64,000 nucleotides of DNA. Source: Stentor roeselii. Lineage: Eukaryota > Ciliophora > Heterotrichea > Heterotrichida > Stentoridae. Location: positions 205,317 through 269,316 of the forward strand of contig RSEH01000005.1 in assembly GCA_006503475.1 (NCBI GenBank). Direction: 5' to 3'. Positions 17,826 through 26,437 of the stretch are shown here, in pieces (the first letter of the stretch is position 1; every line of letters starts with the position of its first letter). The notes under the pieces were generated by a model, which saw only the letters and a list, made by a program, of their open reading frames with translations, was not told the DNA's origin and did no database searches. The position numbers and the translations under genes were made by a program.

Positions 17826-19307
17826 CTATGGAAAACGATAACTTGTGGAGTTTGGCCTAGCAGCAATCAAATCAGCGAGCGACGAAGTTTTAAGCGATTT
17901 GCTAACTTCCTTGATTTTCATATCTTTTCCAGAATTTTCATCAAAATCAATTCCAAAGGTCATCGAGTATCTTCCAGTGACTTCTAAAACCCTTTTATGC
18001 ATATCAAACGTGAGACTTGAAACCAGTTCAAATTTCGTCTGCATCATCGCAATAGTCTTAATCAACAAAATAAACTCATTACTTCTCTCTTCAATTAAGA
18101 CCAGTTCTTGTATTTCCTTGAAACTTTCCTCAATACTTTTAAGTCTTTCCTCACAATTCGCAAGCATATCACTCAAAAAAACTCCAGGAGAGTCGATTTG
18201 ATTGAATCCATCAGCACGTTCACATCGATCAAAGACTTTCACAGCATCCTTGATAAACAAACTGATATTCCCTTGAAACTTTTTCACAATTTCTAAACTA
18301 GCTTTACATCTTTTTTCAGCAGTTTGAACTTTTCGAGCAAAAGCAAAAAGTTCTTGAAGTCGATTTTTTATATCATCTTTGAATTTCGTGATTTTACTTA
18401 AAGTATTTTCAGCTTGAATCAAGCAATTTTCATTGTTTTCAATTTGATTTTTAAGTCCAAAAAGATTATCTTTTTCAGTTTGGTTGAAATTATCAATCAT
18501 TTTATCCGAGAAGTTCTGATAAGGGACGAAAGCCACATTTCCCTGAACAGAAGGTGTTAAAGGTCCTTGTCCTCCAAAGCTGGGGGTGGGTGGGTTGTTG
18601 AAGAGCGAAGACTGTCCGAAGAGGCTTCCTGAGTTGGCTCCGAACAAAGGAGCTCCTTGCGGTGCGTTGCTCGTCTGGCCGAATAAACTCGTCGTTGGGG
18701 TCGAGCCGAACATGCTTCCACTCGGGTTCGCTCCGAATAGTCCTGGCTGGCTCCCTCCTTGAGTCGAGGCTCCTGACGCCCCGAACAAGCCACTCGTCGC
18801 GCTGCCCCCTCCGAAGAGGCCTCCTGTTGTAGACCCTGACCCGAATAAGCCCCCAGCGTTGCCACCTGTCGCTGGAGATGGACCTGCACCCATTGTGTTT
18901 GGAGCACCTCCGGAAGGAACTGAATTAAATAACCCTGGCTGGACTGAAGTTTGACCAGTTGATGGACTTGCTCCGAATATGGTTCCTGTTGATGAAGGAC
19001 CTTGATTACTGAGTAAAGTCCCATTATTGCTTGAGCCGAATAGGGATGATGAAGGAGCTGTTGTTGAATTGCCGAATAAACTGGAACCTACTGAGGCGGT
19101 TGAGGATGGATTACTGAATAAAGTATTGACACCTACTTGAGGACCACCCTGGCTTGGGGTTGAGCTGAATAAACTTGAAGTTTGTCCTGATGGCTGACCG
19201 AATAAACTACTACCTTGTCCAGAGGGCTGGGAAAAAAGTCCTCCTGTCGGTGCAGGTTGCTGGAGAAAGCTATTCGCCGGGTTAGCAGGATTCTGAAAAA
19301 GTGCCAT
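17826..19307 (-). CDS. NUP58: FG nucleoporin of the central channel, Nup58/Nup49 type
   Basis: 493 residues. Residues 1-250 are a low-complexity FG domain with about twenty GLFG, SLFG or LFG motifs separated by Gly/Ser/Thr/Gln spacers. Residues about 260-470 form the coiled-coil anchor: PYQNFSDKMIDNFNQTEKDN, then helices ending in FELVSSLTFDMHKRVLEVTG. The layout and the C-terminal helices match yeast Nup49 and animal Nup58, which trimerise with Nup54 and Nup62 to fill the pore with FG mesh. The FG half is visibly more GC-rich than its surroundings because of Gly and Pro codons. It starts 9 bp after the stop of the golgin gene. Nup54 or Nup62 are less likely. Confidence 0.78.
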   Translation of the reverse strand: MALFQNPANPANSFLQQPAPTGGLFSQPSGQGSSLFGQPSGQTSSLFSSTPSQGGPQVGVNTLFSNPSSTASVGSSLFGNSTTAPSSSLFGSSNNGTLLSNQGPSSTGTIFGASPSTGQTSVQPGLFNSVPSGGAPNTMGAGPSPATGGNAGGLFGSGSTTGGLFGGGSATSGLFGASGASTQGGSQPGLFGANPSGSMFGSTPTTSLFGQTSNAPQGAPLFGANSGSLFGQSSLFNNPPTPSFGGQGPLTPSVQGNVAFVPYQNFSDKMIDNFNQTEKDNLFGLKNQIENNENCLIQAENTLSKITKFKDDIKNRLQELFAFARKVQTAEKRCKASLEIVKKFQGNISLFIKDAVKVFDRCERADGFNQIDSPGVFLSDMLANCEERLKSIEESFKEIQELVLIEERSNEFILLIKTIAMMQTKFELVSSLTFDMHKRVLEVTGRYSMTFGIDFDENSGKDMKIKEVSKSLKTSSLADLIAARPNSTSYRFP

Positions 19308-19316
19308 ATTATAAAA

Positions 19317-21278
19317 TTACCCCCTCGAAAGATACCCAGAAAAACTAGAGAAAAACCCTGACTCTGTCGAAGGATTCAAACGAATTCTTTCATTATTCGG
19401 CATTCCAAGCATCTCAGCCAAAGCCGCCAGCATCTGAGCCTTGGCATTAGCGGAGTATTTATCACTCGTATAACTCAACAAAAAGGTGCTAACAACACGT
19501 TTGTCAATCATTTTTTCATTAGCAAGAGTTTCCTGTTCAATCCTCCTAAGCAGTGCATCAGCTTCTCTCTTAACATGTTCATTTTCTCTAATCTTAAGTA
19601 AAAGTCCTTCTTTTTCATTTTCAAAAAATAAAGAACGATTTTTTAAAAGTTCTTCAGCATCTTGAAGGCTATTTTTAAGATTTTTTACAGTTTCTTCAGT
19701 TTCCCTTAAATTTGCTGCAGTTTTTTCTTTGTCCATTGTAAGTCTGTCGATTCTGGCGAGGTTTATCGAGTTTTGTTGACTGAGACATCCGAGGTTTTTT
19801 TCGAGTTCTTCAAGTTTTTTCACTTTATTTGCAAGTTGAATGTTTTCGACTCTCAGGTCTTTTATTTCGTTTTGTAAGTCTTTGATGCGCTTTTCTGAGT
19901 CTTTAAGTTTGCAAGTTGATTTTTCTTCGGATTCTTTGAGTTTTGATGAGAACTGTGAAGTTACTTCTTCTAGGTTTTTCTTGGAAGCTGATTTGTACTG
20001 GTCTGAAGTGGTTTTCAGCTCTGAAAGTTCTGAGTTTAAGATGCTGGTGGCTTCTTGGAAAGAATTTATAAGCTGCTCCTTCTCGGTTAGGGTCTGACTT
20101 AGAGCTTTCACACGTTTGTTCAAGTTGGATATCGTGAAATTCAGTTTTCCGACCTTTTCTTTCTTTTTTCCCACCTTTTTCTCATTTTTTTCTAGATTTT
20201 CCTTTAAAATTTTCAAGTTTTCCTTCATTTTCTCAATTTCTCCCATCAACTCTCTCACCTGCTTCATTAATCGAGGATTCTCATCTTTTAACTCCTGACA
20301 AATTTTTATTTCTTCACTATTTTTTCCTATTTCTTCAATTAACACCTCAATCCTCTTATCTTTTTTCACATTGATTTTAAAAAGGTCTTCTTTTTCCCTA
20401 AGAACTTTCTGAAGTTTTATTTCTGACTCTTGGACACTTTTTTCTGAATTTTTTAAAGAAACCTTGCATTCATTAAGAGTATTTATGAAGATTTTTCGAA
20501 AATCGTCAAGATTTTTGCCTTCTTTTCCAATAGACCTTGCTGAGCCTTGAAAGGCGCGAAGACTGTCTTCATAGTACTTGCACTGAGTGAATATAAACTC
20601 TTGTATATCCTCCAGTCCCAGTTGTTCAACTTTAACAGAAGGCAAAGCAAGTCCCAGGCTTTCAAAACTTGTCTTCAACGTCAAAAAAATATCAGAAATC
20701 GATTTCTGTACTCTTGCCTTGTACTTATTGAAAGAGTCAGAAGATGTGAAAAGTGCCGACTCAGTTGTTGAGAGTTTTAACGAAAGGTCTGAATTTTGAA
20801 CTTGCAACTTCTCGATTTCGGATTTAAGGACTTTTGAATCTGCTTCTGATGATTGTTTTATTAAGGAAAAAGATTGCTGGGACTCGGTAAGACTGGAAAG
20901 AAGAAAGTTTTGAGTTTGAGTTGATTGTTTTAGTTCAGATCTGGTCGATTCCAGCTGGTCTCTCAGGGTGCAAAGTTCTTTTGAAAGCTCTGAAGAGGTA
21001 ATCGACGGGTCTTCTGATGTCCCGCCGATGATTATCTTGAAATTTATCAGGTCAGGCTTTTCTTTAAGCATTTTTTCGATGATGTCTTTGTAGTTCGAGA
21101 TTTCTTCTGTGTTTTGGTCAAGTTTTCGCTTTAGCAGAAGATTTGCTCGTTGTAAGGTTTTCAGGTTTTGATCTGAAGACTTCTCTGATGATGTGTCTGC
21201 CGGCATTTCTTTGGCCATTTCTGTGATGCCTTTTTTTGCGGAATTTAAAGCTTCAGCTGCTTTGTTTGCGATCCACAT
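19317..21278 (-). CDS. GRAB-domain golgin (GMAP-210/Rud3-like)
   Basis: 653 residues. After MWIANKAAEALNSAKKGITE, which resembles the amphipathic N-terminus of GRAB golgins, residues about 35-570 are coiled coil. The C-terminal block NEKMIDKRVVSTFLLSYTSD...MLAALAEMLGMPNNERIRL fits the GRAB (GRIP-related Arf-binding) domain: an Asp-x-Arg-x-Val helix followed by a second helix and a terminal Leu. GRAB golgins bind Arf1-GTP on cis-Golgi membranes and tether vesicles. Together with AP-4 this indicates a developed Golgi sorting system. The closest alternative is a GRIP domain, but the conserved Tyr of GRIP is not evident. Confidence 0.72.
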   Translation of the reverse strand: MWIANKAAEALNSAKKGITEMAKEMPADTSSEKSSDQNLKTLQRANLLLKRKLDQNTEEISNYKDIIEKMLKEKPDLINFKIIIGGTSEDPSITSSELSKELCTLRDQLESTRSELKQSTQTQNFLLSSLTESQQSFSLIKQSSEADSKVLKSEIEKLQVQNSDLSLKLSTTESALFTSSDSFNKYKARVQKSISDIFLTLKTSFESLGLALPSVKVEQLGLEDIQEFIFTQCKYYEDSLRAFQGSARSIGKEGKNLDDFRKIFINTLNECKVSLKNSEKSVQESEIKLQKVLREKEDLFKINVKKDKRIEVLIEEIGKNSEEIKICQELKDENPRLMKQVRELMGEIEKMKENLKILKENLEKNEKKVGKKKEKVGKLNFTISNLNKRVKALSQTLTEKEQLINSFQEATSILNSELSELKTTSDQYKSASKKNLEEVTSQFSSKLKESEEKSTCKLKDSEKRIKDLQNEIKDLRVENIQLANKVKKLEELEKNLGCLSQQNSINLARIDRLTMDKEKTAANLRETEETVKNLKNSLQDAEELLKNRSLFFENEKEGLLLKIRENEHVKREADALLRRIEQETLANEKMIDKRVVSTFLLSYTSDKYSANAKAQMLAALAEMLGMPNNERIRLNPSTESGFFSSFSGYLSRG

Positions 21279-21571
21279 TTATTGATTACTTGCTGGGTTT
21301 CTGGATTTGGAACTTTAGAGGGCTTGATTTAGGCTTTACATTTTCAGATGATTTTGGGAGTTTTTAGGTATTGGAAGGTTGGGTTTTAATATGGATATCT
21401 TTGCTAGGAATGAAGGTTTTCTTCCATTTACTTTAGCTGACTTATCCCTAGTCCATCCCAATCCACCCCTATCTAATCCATTCTCTCATCGCCATAACCA
21501 GCTAATCCCAAAAAAATCCTGCAACTCCTAAACCACAAATCCAAAAATCCAATATTCTAACCCTATCTAAC

Positions 21572-22135
21572 TTAAGCCTTAAAGCCACAAGAACTTCTTC
21601 TTCCTCTCGCCTTCTCAAACTTCCTTCCCTTGCTCCTGACATAAGGTCTGGCCTTGGACCCATGAGCACCAGGAGACTGTCCGAAATGTTTATACACTTC
21701 TCTGGCATTCCTCTTGCCTCTGAGCAAAACAGTTCCAGCTCCAGTGGGATTGTTTTGAGCGAACTGGTCAAAAGTGATGCACTGTCCTCCAGCGCTTTGT
21801 ATTCTTTGTCTTGCAGTCTCGGAGAACTTCAAAGCAACGATGTTCAGTTTAGGAACCACGACAAGTCTCGCATCGTCAAGCACGTTTCCGACGACGACGC
21901 AAGTCTTTGCCTCTTTTCCTGCCATGTATTTGGCGATGTGCTTCAAGCTTAGGGGCTGTCTGTTGTTTCTGCTCATTGCCAGTCGTTTACTGATTGCTTT
22001 GTTGAACTTGGAAGGAGTTCTTCTTGCCAAAAACTTGTACAATTTGATGAGAAGCCTTAAGTAAAGGTTTGTGGATGTGACCTTTCGGGTGTTCTTATCC
22101 CATTTCTTTCCTCCTGCTTCTTTGTCCACTCCCAT
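21572..22135 (-). CDS. RPL18: 60S ribosomal protein eL18
   Basis: 187 residues, the expected length (about 188 in animals). Opens [20 protein letters not shown], continues with LYRFLARRT-like [20 protein letters not shown] and [10 protein letters not shown], and ends [20 protein letters not shown] followed by RRSSCGFKA. This is a clear eL18 of the large ribosomal subunit. Starts 52 bp from the divergent membrane-protein gene at 22188. Codon use favours a small set (AAG, CTT, TCC), as expected for a highly expressed gene. Confidence 0.98.
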   Translation of the reverse strand: MGVDKEAGGKKWDKNTRKVTSTNLYLRLLIKLYKFLARRTPSKFNKAISKRLAMSRNNRQPLSLKHIAKYMAGKEAKTCVVVGNVLDDARLVVVPKLNIVALKFSETARQRIQSAGGQCITFDQFAQNNPTGAGTVLLRGKRNAREVYKHFGQSPGAHGSKARPYVRSKGRKFEKARGRRSSCGFKA

Positions 22136-22187
22136 TTATTATGGCTGAAAATGACTCAGGGTTTTCAACACGTGTTTTATAATTATT
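22136..22187. promoter_or_regulatory. 52-bp bidirectional promoter (eL18 / GPR180-like)
   Basis: The whole space between two divergent start codons is 52 bp, so both promoters and both 5' leaders must fit or overlap here. One gene is a highly expressed ribosomal protein and the other a membrane receptor-like protein. Inferred from position only. Confidence 0.6.
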
Positions 22188-23414
22188 ATGCTTAGACTTG
22201 TCCTGCTGGCCACTCTTTGCTCTGCCAAATTCGTGTCGACTGCTTTAAGTCTTAGCTCTGAAGAAGGCTGGAAGTATGTCACGAAATTCGCTGCTAAGAT
22301 GGGAAAGTCACATTGGGAAATGAAAGCAAAACTAATGAAGCCAATAGAGTCCTCCAGCACAGAATCAATGGACTTTGAAGGAACAATTTATATCGATAAA
22401 AAGTGGAAAAATGCTCTTGAGGCTCAAGGATGTGAAGAAAAAGAACTATCTTCAAAAAAGCAATCAACTTTAAGTGTTCCTCTAAATGGTGAATGGTCAA
22501 ATACAATTGAAGGGTCTCTAATCTCTAACATGAGAACTCATTTTTGGTACTTCGCAATATCAAACTGTGAGTTAAGTGAAAGATATAAACTAAGAATCGA
22601 GATGAAAATCATAAATTCCGATGGTTCTGAGTTCTCAGCAGAAGAAGCTTACCTTGAATATATTTATCTTGTCCTTCTAATAGTGTCATTTGTAGGACTT
22701 TCTGGAAACATGCATCGTCTTATTTCAAAATTCAAACAAACAGATGACCTAGAGAACAATTTATTGATTTTAAACATTTCAATCGCCTGCACATTCATCG
22801 GGATCTTATTTGAAGTGATCCACATCTGGGTATACGCTTATAACGGCAAAGGAGTCGTTGTACTTGATGTCTTTTACCAGGTCTTCGAGGTGCTTTCCTC
22901 GATTTTAATCAGCATTCTTTTGATCATCATTGCGAGTGGGTGGACTTTGAAGTTTAAGGAATTTCCAGATGCTGATATTTATGTCCCGATATCTTTGTTT
23001 GTTGTTGTTCTTAACCTCATGATTGTTGGACTGGGAAGAATCACTGAAGATACTTATTATAAGAACAGTGACTATGAAAGTCTTCCTGGGTATTGTTTGG
23101 TCGTCATGAGAGTCATTCTTTGGGCTTGGTTTGTTTATCTTGTCAGAGATTTGCAGAATGGAGCGAGTTTAAAACTGCAGAATTTCTTGTTTCGGTTTAA
23201 TTTCATGGCTTCGGCTTACTTTTTAGCTTTACCTGGTGTTGTACTTTTTAGCTGGGTGTTCGAACCGTATGTGAGGAATCAAGTGGTTATCATTTCAGTT
23301 AATTTGATTCAGATAGTTGTCTTTGCATTTTTGACGCATCTTTTCAGTGAAAAAAGCACTTTTTATAAGATCTCTACCATGTCAGACAGTGTGTTGCCTG
23401 GGAAGTATCAGTAA
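22188..23414 (+). CDS. GPR180/TMEM145-type seven-transmembrane protein
   Basis: 408 residues. Signal peptide MLRLVLLATLCSAKFVSTAL, an extracytoplasmic beta-rich domain (about 20-155, containing GTIYIDKKWKNAL and HFWYFAISNCE), then seven hydrophobic segments between about 160 and 385 (YIYLVLLIVSFVGLSGNMHR; ILNISIACTFIGILFEVIHI; ILISILLIIIASGWTLKF, and so on). The order, and the GWTL motif in TM4, fit the GPR180/TMEM145 branch of the GOST family (Golgi-dynamics-domain seven-pass proteins). Related proteins act in secretory-pathway trafficking, possibly as receptors. GPR107/108 is the alternative. Confidence 0.75.
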   Translation: MLRLVLLATLCSAKFVSTALSLSSEEGWKYVTKFAAKMGKSHWEMKAKLMKPIESSSTESMDFEGTIYIDKKWKNALEAQGCEEKELSSKKQSTLSVPLNGEWSNTIEGSLISNMRTHFWYFAISNCELSERYKLRIEMKIINSDGSEFSAEEAYLEYIYLVLLIVSFVGLSGNMHRLISKFKQTDDLENNLLILNISIACTFIGILFEVIHIWVYAYNGKGVVVLDVFYQVFEVLSSILISILLIIIASGWTLKFKEFPDADIYVPISLFVVVLNLMIVGLGRITEDTYYKNSDYESLPGYCLVVMRVILWAWFVYLVRDLQNGASLKLQNFLFRFNFMASAYFLALPGVVLFSWVFEPYVRNQVVIISVNLIQIVVFAFLTHLFSEKSTFYKISTMSDSVLPGKYQ

Positions 23415-23682
23415 TAATAAAATTTTTACATAGGGTAGAGAAGGGATAATTTCATTAATTTAACAAGTGGTTACTATTTCATATAAAATCAATTATGTCA
23501 AACTTAACATATTTAACACATCCAATATAAAATCATCTTATTTCCTAAAAATATCAAAAACACCAAAAAGAGAATAATTAATTTTCGTATTTTACCTTCA
23601 TTTAAATCCGTAACTCCACTTTTACAATAAACCTAAAATATTCCCATTTCATTTAAATTTTACTTCAGTTAATAATTCCGAG

Positions 23683-24138
23683 ATGGACAATTTTCCCCTG
23701 AAAATGTTTTCAAGAGTCGGTCGAAACAGTTCTTCCAGATTAAAAATCCTAAAAGACCCTCTGAAAATATTTAAAGACCATCCAAGACTAACACCCACCA
23801 AAAAAGTCTTCCTCAATTCAAAGTCGCGCCTGAACACGTCCCAAAATTTAACCTCATCAAACTCTCTGATAAAGCCTTCAAAAGCTCCTGCATCACCAAC
23901 ATCCTCATTTTTAGCAACATCCCGTGAGAAGTGGTACAACCCATACATAAACCACGACACAATATCTCCAAAGTCCAAGACTCCAAAATCAAGACCAACT
24001 CTTCCAATGATCCAGGTGATCAATTATCGAATAAAAGAACTTCGCAATTCCAACCGTTTAAAACTTTCAGAAACTCACAAAAAAGGACTGAAAAATTTGA
24101 AGATTTCTCAAGATTCTTCTGATTCTCTGTCATCATGA
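23683..24138 (+). CDS. small basic Ser-rich protein
   Basis: 151 residues, start MDNFPLKMFSRVGRNSSSRL. Composition is Lys/Ser/Pro/Asn-rich with no predicted fold, except a helical end KELRNSNRLKLSETHKKGLK. It ends in TGA, 8 bp before the stop codon of the convergent ING gene. The other strand also has a long frame, but its hydrophobic, Phe-rich composition fits an antisense shadow. The C/A-rich 5' flank supports the + strand. No family recognised. Confidence 0.5.
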   Translation: MDNFPLKMFSRVGRNSSSRLKILKDPLKIFKDHPRLTPTKKVFLNSKSRLNTSQNLTSSNSLIKPSKAPASPTSSFLATSREKWYNPYINHDTISPKSKTPKSRPTLPMIQVINYRIKELRNSNRLKLSETHKKGLKNLKISQDSSDSLSS

Positions 24139-24146
24139 TTAATCAA

Positions 24147-24809
24147 TTATCTATTTTTTATTCCCCCCTTCTTCTTGTCTTCTTCGCAGTCCTGACAAAA
24201 CCAAGATCCACTGGGTTGGGCAGTGAGTCCAGCGCATTCCATATGAAACCATCCTCTTTTGCACTAAATAAGACTTACCTTTGGCCCTTCACATTCAATC
24301 ATCTCGCCGTAGGACCCTTTGCCGCAGTAGCAGTAGACTTTGTTGTCTTCTCCTTGCATGTCATCTTGCATGTCGAGAGATTCCATGTAAATCCCGTAGT
24401 CTGACTCGAAGAGAGAATTGCTTTTGTCTAGTTTCACTTTTTTTAGGTTTCGCTCTTCGGCTGTTTCGAGATCGGCTGAAATGTCTTTCTTGTATGAGTC
24501 TAGGTCTTGCTTTAAACGAGATAGGTGAAATTCGACCATGTCTAACAATTGCTTTGCCACTGCGACTTTTTCTTCGGAAAAGTTTAAAGCTTTTTGGTGA
24601 CGGTCACGGATTAGTGAAAGAAGTTCAGAGTTTTCGAATATTCCTCCGGACTCTTTTTTTAGACTTGAGAAGTAGTCGGATGACATTGTTTGGGACTCAT
24701 CTGCCACTATCTTCGCTTTTTCATCAAGAAGTTTAAGAAGCTCAAGTGATCTACACACTTCCCCAGGCAGGTAGTTGACACTATTTACAAATTCTTCTAA
24801 AAAAGACAT
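24147..24809 (-). CDS. ING-family PHD-finger protein (spliced)
   Basis: Exons 24279-24809 and 24147-24263 (minus strand) give 215 residues. The 15-nt intron 24264-24278 (GTAAGTCTTATTTAG in sense) interrupts the PHD finger; splicing rebuilds it completely: C160-Y-C162 near the start, IECEGPKCKRGWFHMECAGL, and SWFCQDCEED. The N-terminal 110 residues (FVNSVNYLPGEVCRSLELLK onward) are the ING helical domain. ING proteins recruit histone acetyltransferase or deacetylase complexes to chromatin by reading H3K4me3; the PHD aromatic Tyr at the start of YCYCGKGSYGEMIECE is retained. Without splicing the finger would lack its last four ligands. Confidence 0.95.
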
Positions 24810-24921
24810 TTTTCGATGAAAATTGGAGATAATGAAATTAATTCATTCTTATCTAATAATAAATACCACCTCCCAATGACCTCTCCTCTAAATTCCCTCC
24901 TTTAAACCCTTCTAAATAAAA

Positions 24922-26424
24922 ATGTTAATCAATCCTTTCAACTACAACATCGGAATTCTAGGTCACATCGATTCAGGCAAAACGAGTTTAGTGCGAGTTC
25001 TAAGTTCAATCCTCTCAACAGCAGCTCTAGACAAGCACCCTGAGTCCAAAAAGCGAGGAATAACTCTAGACTTAGGTTTTTCCGCAATGATGTTTCCAAT
25101 GCCCGAGCGTCTTTCAAGTACTTTCACTTCTTTGCAGTTCACATTAGTTGACTGTCCAGGCCACGCAAGTCTGATCCGTACTATAATAGCAGGAGCTTCA
25201 ATAATAGACAAAATGCTTTTAGTGATCGACGCGACAAAAGGTGTTCAGACTCAAACCGCAGAGTGCATTGTGATCTCAGAACTTCTTCTTTCCTCTTCTC
25301 TTCTAGTCGTCATCAACAAAATCGACCTGGTCGACAGTTCTCATCTTGAACAAGTGGAAAAAAGAGTGAGACTCGTCTTAAGCAAGACAAAATTTCGGAA
25401 TTCTTTTGATTTGGTAAAGGTTTCAGCGAATCCGAAGCAAGGAGAGCCAGTTAACATTCAGCAGTTGCTGGATGTACTTGTGGGAAGTATTCAAGAGTTG
25501 CCTGATAGAAGCTCGTCTGAGAGTTTTTACTGTGAAGTCGACCATTGTTTTCCTGTAAAAGGACTTGGATGTGTTTTAACTGGGACTATCTTGAGAGGGT
25601 CGGTTTCAGTCAACGACTCTATCGAGCTGTTGTCTTTGAACACAGTGAAAAAGGTGAAGTCCATCCAGAGTTTCCATCAAAATATCGGCAAAGCCTCGAA
25701 GGGAGACCGGGTGGGAATCTGCATCGGGCCTTTCGATTCAAGCCAAATTGAAAGAGGAGTCATTTGCACTCCAGGGTCAGTCAGACTTCTCAACTCTTGT
25801 GTGATGAAGGTTGAGAAAATCCAGTACTTTAAACATCAAATCACTGGAAAAAGCAAATATCACATCACTTGTGGAAATCAGACTGTTATGGGAACTTGTG
25901 TCTTTTTCTCTGCAAATAACTCGGATTTCGACCCTCAGCAGGTCTTTCAATATGAAAATGAACTGGTTGAAACTAAAGATAAACACTTTTTCGCTTTACT
26001 TCGACTTGAATCGCCTATCAATGAACCTTTAAACAATAGTCTTCTCATTGGCTCTAAGTTTGACTTGGACTGTAACGCGAAACAATGTCGCATTGCCTTT
26101 TGGGGAAGGATAAATTGTGTAAATCCAGAAATTTCTCATCGTTTCTTGAAAATATCGAAAGAAAAGAGGAAAATTGGGAAAGTTGAAAGGATTGTTGACC
26201 AGTTCACAGCTATTGCTTGTGAAATGTTCAGCAAAGAAACTGATATCTCCAAGTTTCAAGGACTTAAGGTCACTGTTGAAGGAAGGGAAGCTGTCATTGT
26301 TGGAAGTTTTGGAAAAAGTGGAAAGTTTAAAATCAGCTTTAATGGAGAAGATGCTGTTTTAGGAGAGGTTGAGTTGAAGTTTAAGAAACTTCTCTGGGAT
26401 AAGACGAATGCTCTTGTTCAGTAA
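24922..26424 (+). CDS. EEFSEC: selenocysteine-specific elongation factor eEFSec
   Basis: GTPase that delivers selenocysteinyl-tRNA to UGA codons with a SECIS element. 500 residues (human about 596). G1 loop G14-H-I-D-S-G-K-T-S22, the switch region with SKKRGITLDLGFS (the KxxGIT-D-L-G-F motif diagnostic for SelB/eEFSec), G3 DCPGHASL, G4 NKID. Domains II and III follow (EVDHCFPVKGLGCVLTGTIL, then FWGRI). The C-terminal domain IV is shorter than in animals. Its presence implies the organism makes selenoproteins and so keeps UGA as a stop/Sec codon, consistent with the standard code seen here. The RNA polymerase gene begins 13 bp downstream. Confidence 0.93.
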   Translation: MLINPFNYNIGILGHIDSGKTSLVRVLSSILSTAALDKHPESKKRGITLDLGFSAMMFPMPERLSSTFTSLQFTLVDCPGHASLIRTIIAGASIIDKMLLVIDATKGVQTQTAECIVISELLLSSSLLVVINKIDLVDSSHLEQVEKRVRLVLSKTKFRNSFDLVKVSANPKQGEPVNIQQLLDVLVGSIQELPDRSSSESFYCEVDHCFPVKGLGCVLTGTILRGSVSVNDSIELLSLNTVKKVKSIQSFHQNIGKASKGDRVGICIGPFDSSQIERGVICTPGSVRLLNSCVMKVEKIQYFKHQITGKSKYHITCGNQTVMGTCVFFSANNSDFDPQQVFQYENELVETKDKHFFALLRLESPINEPLNNSLLIGSKFDLDCNAKQCRIAFWGRINCVNPEISHRFLKISKEKRKIGKVERIVDQFTAIACEMFSKETDISKFQGLKVTVEGREAVIVGSFGKSGKFKISFNGEDAVLGEVELKFKKLLWDKTNALVQ

Positions 26425-26437
26425 ATGTTCGGAATAA

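Noticed and set aside
23649-24023. Minus-strand open frame of 124 codons
   Set aside because: Overlaps the plus-strand gene at 23683; its hydrophobic, Phe-rich make-up is typical of an antisense shadow.
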